Below are positions 10,917 to 22,352 of a stretch of 64,000 bases of DNA, in pieces. A program made the position numbers and the translations under genes. Origin of the DNA: Carposina sasakii (lineage: Eukaryota; Arthropoda; Insecta; Lepidoptera; Carposinidae); NCBI GenBank assembly GCA_014607495.2, contig CP053153.1:4960001-5024000 (forward strand). The letters are read 5' to 3'. The notes under the pieces were generated by a model. It saw only the letters and a program-made list of their open reading frames with translations, had not been told where the DNA came from and made no database searches. Positions within the stretch are counted from its first letter, which is position 1. The number at the start of each line of letters is the position of its first letter.

Positions 10917-11094
10917 GTTTGATCATCGCATCTCTTCCTTGTCCTTCCTTCATGGGCTGGACTGAAGCCTATTGCCGTCTGTTATTGTGCAGTGGATGCT
11001 GCAGTTGTACAGCAAACATCTTCGTTGGCTTTAATCCAGAGGTGGATCGAAGATGCTGTGTTACTGGAAGGAGCATATTTGGACAGGTTCCTAA
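10917..11094 (+). other. Coding-looking fragment, product unknown
   Basis: From about 10920 one plus-strand frame reads about 58 residues: SSHLFLVLPSWAGLKPIAV, then CYCAVDAAVVQQTSSLALIQ, then RWIEDAVLLEGAYLDRFLK, then tga. A donor-like cctaaa|gtgagt lies at the end (about 11094) and a weak acceptor attcacag at about 10916. The other open frame (10919-11173) is Cys-rich and looks like the shadow. The composition (Trp, Asp/Glu, aliphatics) is protein-like, but I do not recognise the family. It could be a decayed exon or transposon piece. Confidence 0.3.
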
Positions 11095-11209
11095 AGTGAG
11101 TTTAATTTATTACGTTTCGCTCAACATTGCCTCTGCTACACCCTGTAATAAAACATCGTTAACCTGTAAATGAATGACAAATAACAGACAATGTACAAGT
11201 CGAAGTATA

Positions 11210-11586
11210 CAGGGTGTTTTTTCGTTGCCACCCTTAACGAAGGGTAAGTACTCTATACATCAAATAAAATAAGTTTGTGCCAAAAAAATGCTGGGAAACG
11301 ATATAAATTTTTTGTATTTTTTTTATTACTTGATCGGGCGAAATTTATAGGTCCAGTGTTTATACTAGTTTTATCGTAGACAGATATTACTTACTTCTCG
11401 TGAAAAAATCTTGCTACGCGCGTCTATGTGCATTTATGCAGAAAAACGCAGTCTATTTACTCCTATTTGGACCCTAATATCTTGGGAACCAGACACTTCC
11501 CAGGTATGCCTCCATGGAGAGAAATTATCGTGATGATGAGGAGATTCCGTAGTTTTCGGGAACGTTGACGACCAAAAATCACTCTG
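11210..11586 (+). mobile_element. Family B MITE copy B1
   Basis: Begins cagggtgttttttcgttgcc and ends gaccaaaaatcactctg, with TA on both sides. Internal landmarks are gctacgcgcgtctatgtgca, gcagaaaaacgcagtctatt, aacgttgacgacc and gatgatgaggagattccgta. No coding frame. The TIR is short and imperfect (CAGGGTG then T-rich). At 377 bp it matches B2 and B3 in length. Confidence 0.87.
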
Positions 11587-12293
11587 TATAGTTGAAAGTA
11601 TTTCTATTTGCCAGAAACATGGTACAAAATACACATGGCTGAATAACTGAAATTACTGGGCGTACTAGGCTGAAATGATATAATGTGTAGGTATCTTGGG
11701 CTGTACCAGATGACCGGATGATGTTATTCTTAGATTAAATCGAATAATTCGAAAGGCATTTCCATTTCTACTAGAAATCGGTGTATGGGTGTCTTGCAAT
11801 TAGTTCCTGCTCACAGCCTGTCTTATACAGACCTGGCCGGAGAAGGCTGCCTTATCCTATCCCACTAATAATATTTATGCCGAAGTTTGTGAGGATGTTT
11901 GTTTGTTACTTTCTTGCAAATAACGATAGGATTTTTAAGCAACATTGTTTTATGGCTTTTAATTAGCGGGGAATGCCAATAATCTTTGTATAACACTTAG
12001 GAAAATAGTGTTTTCTTTGGTGGTAATAGAAATAAAATCTAATTTTTAACCGACTTGAGAAACATGTATAACTTTTTTATTTAACTGAATGTTTTTAAGT
12101 AGGTATGTACCTTAATTATTTCAAACTGAAACTCAGAATTAAAAATATGTAACTGATTCGAAGAAATGTATTTTAACTTAGCGTAATGAAATTTTGTAAA
12201 TTCGGCCTATAGTGGCTGTCTGATATGGCTTCCTTTAATACATGGGGTTTTAAGTAAGTCTAAGTATGGAATCAGCTTTGTTTATTTACAATA
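11587..12293. other. Non-coding stretch between two family B copies
   Basis: AT-rich, nothing recognised. The minus-strand frame at 11434-11634 is a shadow of B1. Confidence 0.4.
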
Positions 12294-12677
12294 CAGGGTG
12301 TTTTTTTGTGGCCACCTTTAACGAAGGGTACGTACTCTATACATGAAATAAAGTAAGTTTATGCCAAAAAAAATGCTGGGAAAAAAAATTTTTTTTTTTG
12401 AAAAAAATTTTTAAATTCCTTGGTCGTGCGAAATTTATAGTGTCTAGTGTTTATGTTAGTTTTTTTATAGACAGATATTAATTATTTTTCGTGAAAAAAT
12501 CCTGCTACGCGCGTCTATGTGCATTTATGCAGAAAAACGCAGTCTATTTACTCAACTTTGGACCCTAATATTTTGGAAACCAGACACTTCCCAGGTATGC
12601 TTCCATGGAGAAAAATGATCGTGATAATGAGGAGATTCCGTAGTTTTCAGGAACGTTGACGACCAAAAATCACCCTG
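12294..12677 (+). mobile_element. Family B MITE copy B2
   Basis: cagggtgtttttttgtggcc to gaccaaaaatcaccctg, flanked by TA. It is in the same orientation as B1, and about 700 bp separate the two. The shared gctacgcgcgtctatgtgca block is identical, which indicates recent or shared ancestry. Confidence 0.87.
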
Positions 12678-13670
12678 TATAGTTGATTATTTTTTACATA
12701 TTATTTTGTTTGTTTTTTATCGTAAATTTTTCAACCTTTTCTTTTCATAATGCAGTAATGTAAAATTTATTTTGGTTAAGTAAACATTATTTATGCATTA
12801 TAAAATATTGCAGTATTTTGAAGAATGTTACTGTATGTATAGCGAGGGGTGCTATTCCTTCCTAATGATAATATTGTTTCAAAAGATTTTCAGGGCATTA
12901 TACTTACTCTAGCATATGTATACAAGTTAAATAAAAAACCTATTACATTTTATTCTAAATAAAACGTCGCTAGAATAAAACGATTAAAAATATGATGACA
13001 GTGAAAATAAAAGACTGACAAAACCTCAGACGCGTGCCCACTTAAATCTCTATCCTCTAGAGTTTGTGCTACTTTGCAAAGTTGGATTTTTATGTGAGAA
13101 TACTGAGATATTGCGGAGATGTCGAAAAAAGTTCAACTGCACAAGCAAAAAGTTATAAGGGCTTTTTTTAAACTATGATTTTATGTACCACTGCTAATCA
13201 TGTCTGTTACAGTGTTACAGTAAACCTCCGACACCTGCTCGTAGTTTAGGTTAGTTCTAAGTTGACTTGCACTAAAAAGAAACACTTTAATTAAACAATC
13301 CCTTGTATCTTGGTTTCATACGTGTGCATTCCAATTGATCAAATATTGGTGGAATATACCCGATAAGACAAAAAAATTATAAAAAAAAAATTTAGTACCT
13401 AATTAAGTATAAAATAATGCAGTAACTCCGGATAATTTTGACACTGACATACTATTATGCCACCCAAATTCATTACTAATTCTTATCAATTCAGTGAAAT
13501 GATGCATAAGTGTTTTTCCATACTAAACATAGCCCTGCCGGCACAGTGGCCTAGCCAGGATTCGGAGGCTCTCCAGAGAAATCACGAGACGTTTGCTTCC
13601 TCTTACGCACACCACAAATGCAGCCTACAGCCAATTTTGTTAATATTTTCCTAAATTGAATTAACTTCTT
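12678..13670. other. Non-coding stretch, nothing recognised
   Basis: AT-rich. The 65-codon frame at 13457-13654 has no motif. Its 3' half abuts the SINE fragment at 13671 and is probably part of a repeat. Confidence 0.4.
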
Positions 13671-13711
13671 TATAAAATTATTAATAAAGAAAATGGGAAA
13701 AATTCTTCACC
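13671..13711 (-). repeat. tRNA-SINE tail fragment
   Basis: tataaaattattaataaaga, then aaaattcttcaccc, matches the AT-rich tail and the first tRNA-side bases of the SINE at 29475-29600. The tRNA-like head is not preserved here. Confidence 0.6.
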
Positions 13712-15680
13712 CTTCTTTGTTTAAGATTCAATTTAAATATTTATTGTAGTGCTCAAAACGTAATTTGTTATTTCTTGCAAGTATCGTAGGTACGCACAGG
13801 AGCACATAGGGCTATTTAAAAATACTCAGAAATAGATGAAAGGCTCTAAGCCATATCTACAGAGATTTTTGACATGCTACCAAGCATGGCGTGGTGTGAG
13901 TTTGTTAAGGTGCGCTCTTACGTCATATTGAAAATTAACTTTGACAACTGTAGACAATACATATAAGCGGATAGAATCACAGACGATATATTGTCATTTA
14001 ATAAAGGTAATAGCGTACTTGTAACAATAAATATTTAAACATTTAACCACAGACGAACAGTCCATTCCATTCCATTTGTTACTATTAAATGGGGACCAAG
14101 ATAAAGAATTCATTGTAACAAGCGGACCCTGTTCCATGAATCTTGATTACGTTGGGTAGGTTCAGGTAATTAAGTCACTTGCCTTATTTTTATTTTCCAA
14201 GAGGACAGTTATTTGTACAAACAATATTAAGGAAAGATAGATTTGGCTGAAGTTCAAAGCTATGTAGTCAATATAAAGTAAACTAACTTATTGTGTACTT
14301 GATGTAAGTGAAGAACTTCAAGTAATAGTTAAGCTTGTATTATTAGTGGGAACTTTTTCCCCATTCCCAGTAGCCCTATTAGTAGTACTACTGGGAATTT
14401 TCATCGCAATAGTCTTAGAAGTGAGACTACTGAGAACTTTTATCGTAACAGACTAGTGAAACAAAACAATACTGTCTATCTATTGATTTCTTAGATAAAA
14501 TCGCTACTCATTAGAATCATTAATAGATGTTTTTCCCTTGGTGGCACTCAGGTGGCAATTCTTTGGCATGGCAGTTATTTTTCAATGATTTCAATTTTTT
14601 CAGTTTCAAACAGTAAAATTGGTTTCACTGTTAATCCTAATGGGTATAAAAGCCTCTTATATTTCACGCTTATAGATACACCTATGTAGTAGGGCCCGTG
14701 CTAATGGAAATATTTTTTATAATGCAAGAGCCGGATGCAAACCGGACATGGCGCCGCCGGCTACGCGGTCCGGAGACTGTATGGAACAAAGTTGTATTGT
14801 AGCGTAAATGTGATGCAGTAGATCAACTTGCCACGCATCCTAGGTGCTTCGCTTATCCAATAGTTTTGTGTTCCCAAAATAAACAATACTTGGACCTGCA
14901 TAAATTTCCTGCTTAAATTAATACATGTATGTTAGTTTATAATGTTTGTTGCTATGCTACAACTTTTTCACCGAAATAACAAGTATCCTATGGTCCCTTG
15001 CTCGTTGATGATATGGAAATTTCGGGAAACCCTTTCTTAGTGTTTCAGGATCATTAATTATGTCAAGCAGTGAGTCACTCGGTTACACAGGTTCAGAAGG
15101 TGCACTGTGAATCTTCAAATAGCGTATCTCACATCGACATTAGTAAAAAAAGTACAATTGCAATTCCAGGGTGTGTCTTTTTGATAAAATATACCTTCTA
15201 GTGCATCTCTTTTTATCACACTCTTTTTATAAAATCGGAAAGTTTAACTATTGCCTGTTGTTAACTATGGTCAAATGCACGTAAACCGCACAGCTTTGAA
15301 ACGGTAAATGCTCATGCACACAGTGGGATTGGGAGGGATTAAATATGGGTTTAAAAAAACACATTTTATATAGGCATATTCTTTAAAGTATAAACTGTTA
15401 AGGTAGACAGGGAGTAGTTTATTAGTGTAGTTGCATTAATTCCTTGTAATTGATGTAATAAATAAATAATTATATGGTACCTGATTTTAAGTTATTAAAC
15501 GTAATTCTAATTATTATCTATAGATGATATCGGTCACAGATCTATAACAGAGTCGAAGCGAAATTCACTCCAAAACTTTACGTAACAAATTCAATCTTTA
15601 AAAAGCAGCACTACGAGTGTACGGCAACTGACATTTTTTGTATTTAGCCGAGGTTCCTACTTGTGGAAATTTTTAACGTC
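13712..15680. other. Non-coding stretch with an isolated CpG patch
   Basis: A GC-rich patch (gccggatgcaaaccggac, ggcgccgccggctacgcgg) lies at about 14730-14775. Around 14370-14460 a degenerate two-unit tandem repeat is seen (actactgggaattttcatcg versus actactgagaacttttatcg). No gene is supportable. Confidence 0.45.
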
Positions 15681-15950
15681 TAATTTCAATACTAGAGATC
15701 ATAAAGAATCTCGGATTAATTTTATTCCAAATTTGAAATTTTGTATGAACACAATCAAACATTTAATCTGAAATATGCAAAAAATCTCACAAGATCGTTT
15801 ATTGAAATTAGCTGTTACTGCCAATTTCTATAACTGATCTTGAGAGATTTTTGGCATATCTCGGATTTAATCTTCAATTGTTTTCATACAAAATTTCAAA
15901 TTAGGAATAAAAGAATCCGAGATTCTTTTTAATCTCTCGTATAGAAATTG
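15681..15950. mobile_element. MITE with about 105-bp inverted arms
   Basis: The left arm (taatttcaatactagagatc..., aagaatctcggatt, atttgaaattttgtatgaa, aaaaatctcacaagatc) pairs with the complement of the right arm down to 15950, with scattered mismatches. The centre (about 15800-15830) holds further aatttctata words. It is a non-coding foldback element. Target duplication is not resolved. Confidence 0.82.
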
Positions 15951-16429
15951 GCCGTAAGTGATGATTTAGGTAGGATTTGTATATCGTTTTAATTTTAGTG
16001 ATTGTTAACCGATTTTTTCCCGAACGAAAGCAAATTAAATATGTATCATATACATTTACTTCTGCCTCACTAGAATAATACAAAAAACAGTAAAACCAAG
16101 AGAACAAGTGCAATAATATAAAAAGTAAGGGATGTTACAGCAAGACGGATAGGTCCTGCATGAGATTATGTTTTATTCATCGCTCGCTGCTCGCTGAGTG
16201 CTGGAACTTATATCTTAAGAGCTTTCGGCGTAAGGGAACAGTCATCAGATAAATGTAGGTGCGGGAACCTGAAGCAGGATTGTAATCATTGTGGAAGCGA
16301 GATGACGCTCTATACTGCCATAGAGAAATAATGATACCGCTTATAGTGGCGTCCCACTTCATCAGTGGAAATAATGTAACACTTGATTTAAATTGTTTTC
16401 TCAAATTCGTTGTCTCATTCCAGATATCT
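15951..16429. other. Non-coding stretch, nothing recognised
   Basis: Short frames on the minus strand (15901-16113, 16177-16404) lack motifs. The first overlaps the MITE arm. Confidence 0.4.
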
Positions 16430-16622
16430 TGGGAGCTGTTTTGTTTTTAGTTGCTGGGAAATTCTGATCGTTGCCATACGTAAAGTGGTTATGAGGCGCT
16501 ACCTTATTATGACCGATTCTTTTGAATTTTGCATACATTAATATTCGGAAGTACGGAGAAAGACACGGGCTACATTTTGTCTTTACACCACGCGGACGAA
16601 GTCACGGGCAACAGCTAGTAAA
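16430..16622 (-). repeat. Lepidopteran 'gtccgcgtgg' dispersed element, copy
   Basis: The end reads ccacgcggacgaagtcacgg, then gcaacagctagt. On the minus strand this is actagctgttgcccg, then gacttcgtccgcgtgg, a very common lepidopteran repeat end. The upstream part (gatcgttgccatacgtaaag, ggcgctaccttattatgacc) appears to belong to the same copy. Transposon class not assigned. Confidence 0.6.
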
Positions 16623-17734
16623 TAATAAAGTAATAAGAGCGTAATAAAATAATGTCGCACAAAATGTATATAATCCCTTATCACCAGTAAACTTGGTGAA
16701 TGTAATATAAAAACCCTCTATTCCCCACTGTGCACCAATTTCTCTGAAGGAGATTTTATGACTAGGGTTGGTCCTACCACGGATATAAATATTCTGAAGC
16801 GCCATGATATTGCGATTGATTCTGATCGTCACACTTAATACAAAAACTTAGCATTATATTATACTAATTATATTATAGCCTTCGTAAGCTCTAAAATTGT
16901 TACCTGTCGGTTATAATTTTATTATTCCGCAAATTTGGCTTGCTGGTAGAAACTAGCCATCGGGCTCTTCCCGTATTTAATAGTAGGTACTTAATAATAA
17001 TTCGAATATGAAAACTAGCCAAATCAGACCTCAGGCTACAATATATTATCCTAAGTTATAAGAAGAAATTATTTTATTTTATATTGTTATAAATAAATTT
17101 CAGGACTGACCATTGAACTTGGCACCCATTTAGATGTCACTTCTTTTGTCGTTGGAACCTGGCTCTCATTTTCACATTTATGTTTTTGATGAGATAGAGT
17201 TATTCAAGAGGAAGGTTTATATGTATAGTATCAGCATTGCACCCGTGCGAAGCCGGGACGGGTTGCTAGTATGTAATAATCTTACTGTCAGTAATGTACC
17301 ATTTTCGATACCGGTGGCACATTCAATTTCTCTATTTCCATGCGCTCCACCGTAAATATGTCATCTACACGGTCTCGTTATTTTTATTGTTCCAGTATGT
17401 TGGTCAAAGAACGTATTGTATGTCCATTTATTAGTTTTTATGGGAAATGTAATTGAAATTGTTCAATTAGGTTTGGAAATAACAAGAAAGTTATTGTTTA
17501 CAAAGTTGACATTCCTGTTTTCAGTTATTGGGTGAAAAATAAAATAACTACTTACCAATTTGCACATAGGTAAGTAGGTATACCTATTTACAAATACCAA
17601 TTGTAAGATAAATATGTAAAAAATGTGTGAAGTATATTATCAGACGACCTTCCATAAAACCTAACTGTGAGACGCAAAGAGGGTAATGTGTTTGCATTAA
17701 TTAAATTTTCAATAATCCTTAAATTCTGACCCTG
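16623..17734. other. Non-coding stretch with a repeat-end fragment
   Basis: 17240-17273 reads cacccgtgcgaagccgggac then gggttgctagta, a fragment of another common lepidopteran element end. The frame at 17134-17355 runs through it and is not a gene. Nothing else is seen. Confidence 0.45.
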
Positions 17735-17805
17735 TTGCTAAGCGTGGCTGTAAGGATCTCATTTGAGATCCTGCAGTCCTGTCCTATCCATTTTGTGGAA
17801 CGTCA
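17735..17805 (+). repeat. Family A fragment A4
   Basis: gctaagcgtggctgtaagg, ctcatttgagatcctgcag and ccattttgtggaac follow the order of family A. Its distal third only is kept. Confidence 0.6.
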
Positions 17806-18495
17806 AACTCTTAGTATACCTTACTTACCTATAAAATAAATTTCATAAAACTCCTACCATCCCGATCTGACATAAACTGCGGAGACCAATAGGACTTGTC
17901 AGCCATTTGCCGTGAATACGTAATGAGTCGTGGTAGAACTCCGAAGGTATTGCAATTAAACAAATTTCTGGAACTCACTCGCTTCTCGAACGGATAATTG
18001 ATCGGATCTATTATTCAGTTGGAGACGAAACTTGCCTGATGGCTCTGCTGCTTATAAAATTGTTTTTGTGATGTCTTATATGAAAATAAAGATGTTTGAA
18101 AAGTCCTATCCATAGGTAGATATTATATATCTCATTATCTATTATTCTTTTCATATGTATATCGATTTTCATGTTTTTCGTAAAAGTCGACTCACTCGGG
18201 CATTCTCTTAGGCGTCGCAGCCATAACAAATTCACACACAAAATAAGTTTTAACATTCATTTCTAATTGATATCTTATTATTTACATAACATTTATTGCA
18301 AATAAAATTTATTGCAAAATACCACGTAAAAAACAAAACATCTGGCTGTGGTAACGTTACTCCAGCCAAATCTGTTTTCGTCAAATAACTAAAAAACGAT
18401 CAGTTTACCAAATTTTAAAATAGGCTTACCATTTACAGAAGCTGTGTTTTCTATCTCCATTAGATGTCCATTTTCGCTACTTTTCGGCTGGAGTT
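17806..18495. other. Non-coding stretch, nothing recognised
   Basis: No coding, RNA or inverted-repeat element is supportable. Confidence 0.4.
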
Positions 18496-18618
18496 AGCAA
18501 GCTAGCAACTTGTCACTGATTATTACCATCACTCCCAGCTATGCTAAACGTGGCTATGGGATATTCTTTATGATCCTGCAGTTCTGGCTACCCCATTTTG
18601 GGAAAACACATGTGTACT
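18496..18618 (+). repeat. Family A fragment A5
   Basis: gcaagctagcaacttgtcac, ccagctatgctaaacgtgg, gatcctgcagttctggctac, cccatttt. Only the distal half is present. Family B copy B3 begins about 10 bp further on. Confidence 0.75.
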
Positions 18619-18628
18619 CGTTCGTATA

Positions 18629-19014
18629 CAGGATGTTTTTGGTCGTTAACGTTCCCGAATACTAAGGAATCTCCTCATCATCACGACCATTTTTCTCCAT
18701 GGAAGCATGCCTGGGAAGTGTCTGGTATCCAAGATATTAGGATCCAAAGTTGAGTAAATAAACTGCGTTTTTCTGCATAAAAAGCACGTAGATGCGCGTA
18801 GCAAGATTTTTTCGCGAAAAATAGATTAGAATAGAAGTAAAAAAAAAAACACAAACACTGGACACTATAAATTTCGCCCAATCAAGTAATTCAAAATTTA
18901 AAAAGAAAACTAAAAACCATGGTTTCCCAGTATTTTCTTGGCATAAACTTACTTTATTTGATGCATGGAGTACGTATATACCCTTCGTCAAGGGTGACAA
19001 CGAAAAAACACCTG
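18629..19014 (-). mobile_element. Family B MITE copy B3 (inverted)
   Basis: From caggatgtttttggtcgtta on the left to ggtgacaacgaaaaaacacc, tg on the right, flanked by TA. It is the reverse complement of B1/B2, with the gagattcc, catgcctgggaagtg and cgcgtagcaagattttttc landmarks. Minus-strand frames at 18681-18881 and 18737-19060 lie within it and are not genes. Confidence 0.87.
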
Positions 19015-19874
19015 TAGATAGGTATGTAAGAATTCTTTTGATATATATTTGGGGGTACAATTTGAAGTGGCCCTAGCGTTGAGTTGTGTGATTCCATTTC
19101 TCACTTAATTAATATCTATTGTCTATTAAGTTTAAATTTTACATTTTCAGGTTTGTAGTGGTAGCCACGTCATGGAAGTGTCATGGGTTTTGACTATTGG
19201 TCAAATTAAACGGTCGGATGACCTTTGTTGCTTTTATTCTAAGCTCTTATAACTAGGGGAAGATGCCACTGGCCGGCACCCCAAACTAAATTTCATCAAA
19301 GGACAATGGATCGTAGGTAATAAAAAAAGTACTTTCAGTGATGTTCTTTATTACAAAATAATTTATGAACACCTGACGCTGACGACATGCGAGGTGGCCA
19401 TTAATTTCATAATACGTGCCTAACACCCGCTCGTGGCGTTTTTGTAAAGTTTACTTTGGCCACTCCATATCGCGTGGTAGATATGAACTCAGATAATGAC
19501 CACTGTTTTTTTATTACATAATTAAACGCATCGCATGTACCTGTTTGTCAAGTTTCAGCCACTGTAAATTTGGGGCATTTGTCTAGTCACGTTTTACCTT
19601 GCGAGTAAACAATGGCGAAGTCGGTGTGTACTGGACCTACCATTTTAGAAATACTCGTATGTGACAAAAGGGGTATGTAAGCTATGAAAATCACTATAAA
19701 ATATCCTATAGATCTACATTTGAGACTCAAAATCTAATTTTTACGAGTAGTAAAGAGAAATTCTTAAATAACACAGGAATATACATACGAGTATAGTCTT
19801 CAAAAATAGATAGATGAGATGAGTCTCGTCTCAGTGGGCTATATTCATACTCGTATGAGTAAGTTTTCATATAA
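19015..19874. other. Non-coding stretch, nothing recognised
   Basis: No repeat match to the rest of the window and no coding signal. Confidence 0.4.
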
Positions 19875-19935
19875 AATTTACAAAGGTGTGCTTATCTCTA
19901 AGAGAGTATTCTACCAGCAAACCTTCCGTACAAGT
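19875..19935 (-). repeat. LINE family L 3' fragment
   Basis: The complement reads tttgctggtagaatactctc, then ttagagataagcacaccttt. The same cassette occurs at 25320-25432 (+) and 32695-32765 (-). It matches a LINE 3' UTR I recall from many lepidopterans. Confidence 0.55.
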
Positions 19936-20059
19936 ATTATTTGCATTAAATAAATAATTTTAGTAAATTACAAAACAAATGGATTCTGAAAACTGTTTCT
20001 CTCACACTATCACATATATACGTACGTAGCGCGTTACTTTATTTTAACTCTATTCTCTC

Positions 20060-20304
20060 TGGTCGCGTGGTGCCGGCAGAGTAGAATTCGTACCACCCCA
20101 TGTCTGCCCTTGGGTATCGTTTTCCGGGAGGTGGGCAGCAGAGCCTTCTGTGTTGACAACATAGTCCAAAATACAAACTGCCAGGTCACCAACCCGCCAG
20201 CCCAGCGTGGTGACTATGGGCAAATACCCCCCATGTCAGTCTTGTGGCGTACCCTGGGGGAGGCCTACGTCGAGCAGTGGACTGCAATAGACTGATGATG
20301 ATAA
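20060..20304 (+). repeat. Family F retroposon with RTE-like 3' end, copy F1
   Basis: Starts ggtcgcgtggtgccggcag and ends gcagtggactgcaatagact, gatgatgata. The last codons of one frame read LWRTLGEAYVEQWTAID then stop. This resembles, from memory, the C-terminus of lepidopteran RTE-type ORFs, and the (TGA)n tail also fits RTE. The upstream 150 bp shows no RT motif, so this is either a non-autonomous partner or a badly decayed 3' end. It matches F4 (42549-42758) over its full length in inverse orientation. Confidence 0.7.
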
Positions 20305-20392
20305 GTATGATAAGTATACATTTGAGACAAATGGAAGTATACACTGATTGTACCTATGTATATAATTAATACGGAATGTACACAATGAAATT

Positions 20393-20430
20393 GCACAAGT
20401 ACACAGGCAGAATTGCCTGTGTACTTGTGC
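20393..20430. repeat. Perfect palindrome 1 (17-bp arms)
   Basis: gcacaagtacacaggca (20393-20409), loop gaat, then the exact complement at 20414-20430. It directly abuts palindrome 2. Confidence 0.95.
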
Positions 20431-20497
20431 GCCACCAAAATACACGTGCATTGATCTAACTGAATAGTTAGATCAATGCACGTGTATTTTGGTGGCG
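20430..20497. repeat. Perfect palindrome 2 (31-bp arms)
   Basis: Arm 20430-20460 (cgccaccaaaatacacgtgc...), loop tgaata, then the exact complement at 20467-20497. The junction base 20430 is shared with palindrome 1. No recognisable transposon end or coding frame. Confidence 0.95.
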
Positions 20498-20875
20498 TGT
20501 TTACATCACACCATCTTTGTCTTCAATACCATGAATAAAACATGGTGGAGAGAATGAGTCGAATCCACCGCCTCACACACGTAACTGACCAGCTAACCTG
20601 CACCCTTCAACATCTACATAACAAACACACGACCGTATGAACCAAAAGCTTAGGTTATGCTGGTCGTGTGTCGTGATAAAATCCTATAAAATGTAGAACA
20701 GGGAAGTTTGAACGTAGGCCTAAATTGATTGGTTTGGTAAAGTGGATTGAAAAGAATAATGCTGCGAGAAATCAATCAGTTTCTCTAGCTAGATAATAGT
20801 GAATAAATATGCAATTAGGCTTTACTTAATGTAATATGTAAGCTTGTGGCAATGCGGCGTTAGGTACCTATACCG
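20498..20875. other. Non-coding stretch, nothing recognised
   Basis: No coding, repeat or inverted-repeat signal is supportable. Confidence 0.4.
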
Positions 20876-21054
20876 GAATTCATTAACTGCATCTCCTTCC
20901 GAACATGTGTAAGAGTCAATTTAAGAACTAAAGGGCGTTCCCTCGGCCGATGAGCTAGCAACTGTGTATTGCAAAAATAGGGTAGGTACTTAGAACTGCG
21001 GGGTCACTAAGAAGATCCTTCTGTCACGTTTAGCATAGCAGGGCTAGATGTAAA
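20876..21054 (+). repeat. Family A copy A6 with its distal half inverted
   Basis: 20876-20966 follows family A on the plus strand (aactgcatctccttccg, gtaagagtcaattta, gagctagcaact). 20975-21054 is the next part of the family on the opposite strand (atagggtagg...agaactgcgggg, cacgtttagcatagcagggc, tagatgtaaa). The inverted block sits where its direct version should be. Confidence 0.75.
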
Positions 21055-21479
21055 AGAAAAAAGATGTATTCGCTTAATAGAATAGGACTGGATCTTGTGA
21101 CATCCAGTCCCGTGTTTTAAACAAGATAACCTTCCTTCGAAGTTAAATTAATTTCATAGAAGCGAAGGTAAGGACCTAGGTATACCAAATGAGTACCAAA
21201 TCATCTACATGACGTGTTAGTTACCAAAATGACAGCCATCTATCAGTCTAATGTTCTTTATAATACTTTGAATAAAAGAAATATGTAATTATGTATGTCA
21301 GGGCATGAATAATGCCAGAGATATTCTACTTGGGCCATGTGAGCTTTAGAAAATAAATTGTGTCCATTTGCTATACGTACTTGTAAGTATGGTGATAGCT
21401 AGCTAACATGCTATGTGGTAATAGGGGTGTATGTTAGTATAGCATGTCATGCTCTCCGGTCATATTCCGACAGCACGTT
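21055..21479. other. Non-coding stretch
   Basis: Contains a 9-bp hairpin ggactggat/atccagtcc at about 21088-21112. Nothing else is supportable. Confidence 0.4.
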
Positions 21480-21554
21480 CTCGCCATTTTGGATTCGACC
21501 GGGCAAGGCGGACTGTGGCGGAGGTGGCAGCTTTACGGTAACTTTGCACGGCTG
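21480..21554 (+). other. Candidate exon end with splice donor
   Basis: A short GC-rich block (ctcgccattttggattcgac, gggcaaggcggactgtggcg, gaggtggcagc) ends cacggctg|gtaagtatat, a near-consensus donor at 21555. No acceptor was seen just upstream, so this could be a first exon (alternative promoter) starting somewhere in 21440-21490. No start codon defines a protein. Chance donors are frequent; the support is the GC jump plus the donor quality. Confidence 0.3.
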
Positions 21555-22352
21555 GTAAGTATATTTCACGGTTAGAAACTGAAACAAAAGTACTTGCCAC
21601 ATTTTAAAAATGCTTCCGAATAGGGCCTTTTATTAAAATTATAGGTACTTACCTAAACATCAACTCAGAAAGTTCAATAGAAATGTTTTATGAGAACTTT
21701 TGAGAAACTCTTTAAATCAAGTAGATAGAGCTTCGATAGTGACACAATACAAGAGAAAATGTTTGGAACTGTTGCAAATAGAGGGACTATAATGATCCAC
21801 TATTTAAAATTAAGGGTGTATATAGGAAAGTACAGATGATGGGTGTTGAATTTTATAGTTTACCTACGCAAATGCACCTTTAAATTACACAATAAAAACG
21901 CCAGTAACTAAAGACAAGCAAGACAGCTCCTTTCAGCTCCTAACGACAATCGCCGGCTTATTGTTCCAGCTTACCTCTAGATAGTTGATAGTCTATTTGG
22001 CCTCATTTAGTCGCCAACAGATTCAGCTCACAATAAACTTACAGTGGGCGGGGGTAGATTAAAAATCGAGCGACTCGCAGACAATAGCAATGTTTTTTTA
22101 CAGGCCCCTTTCAGCGTGCGCTTTGTTTGCGAAACGAAGTTCGCAGTTTTTCCCTCTATATGCCCCATCGCGATTCTCTCTTGGGGGGTATAGCGTAATG
22201 AATATTCCATTCTGATTCGGATGTCAGGAACGCGCGGAGTGCATCGCTACGTTAATTTGGCCAATCTGTTTGGATTCGGACTGCGTTTTATTGCAGTGAT
22301 GTATTTGTTGCTGACGCAGGTTGGGATACACGGATTGAATACTTGAAAAGAA
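21555..22352. other. Non-coding stretch, nothing recognised
   Basis: The minus-strand frame 22028-22210 has no motif. The stretch 22040-22260 is somewhat GC-richer but without splice or coding support. Confidence 0.4.

Noticed and set aside
18681..19060. Phe-rich 107- and 66-codon frames that look like membrane proteins
   Set aside because: They read the T-rich reverse strand of MITE copy B3.
20110..20295. 61-codon gene ending WRTLGEAYVEQWTAID
   Set aside because: This is the 3' end of repeat family F. The ending resembles RTE-type ORFs and the rest does not encode RT.
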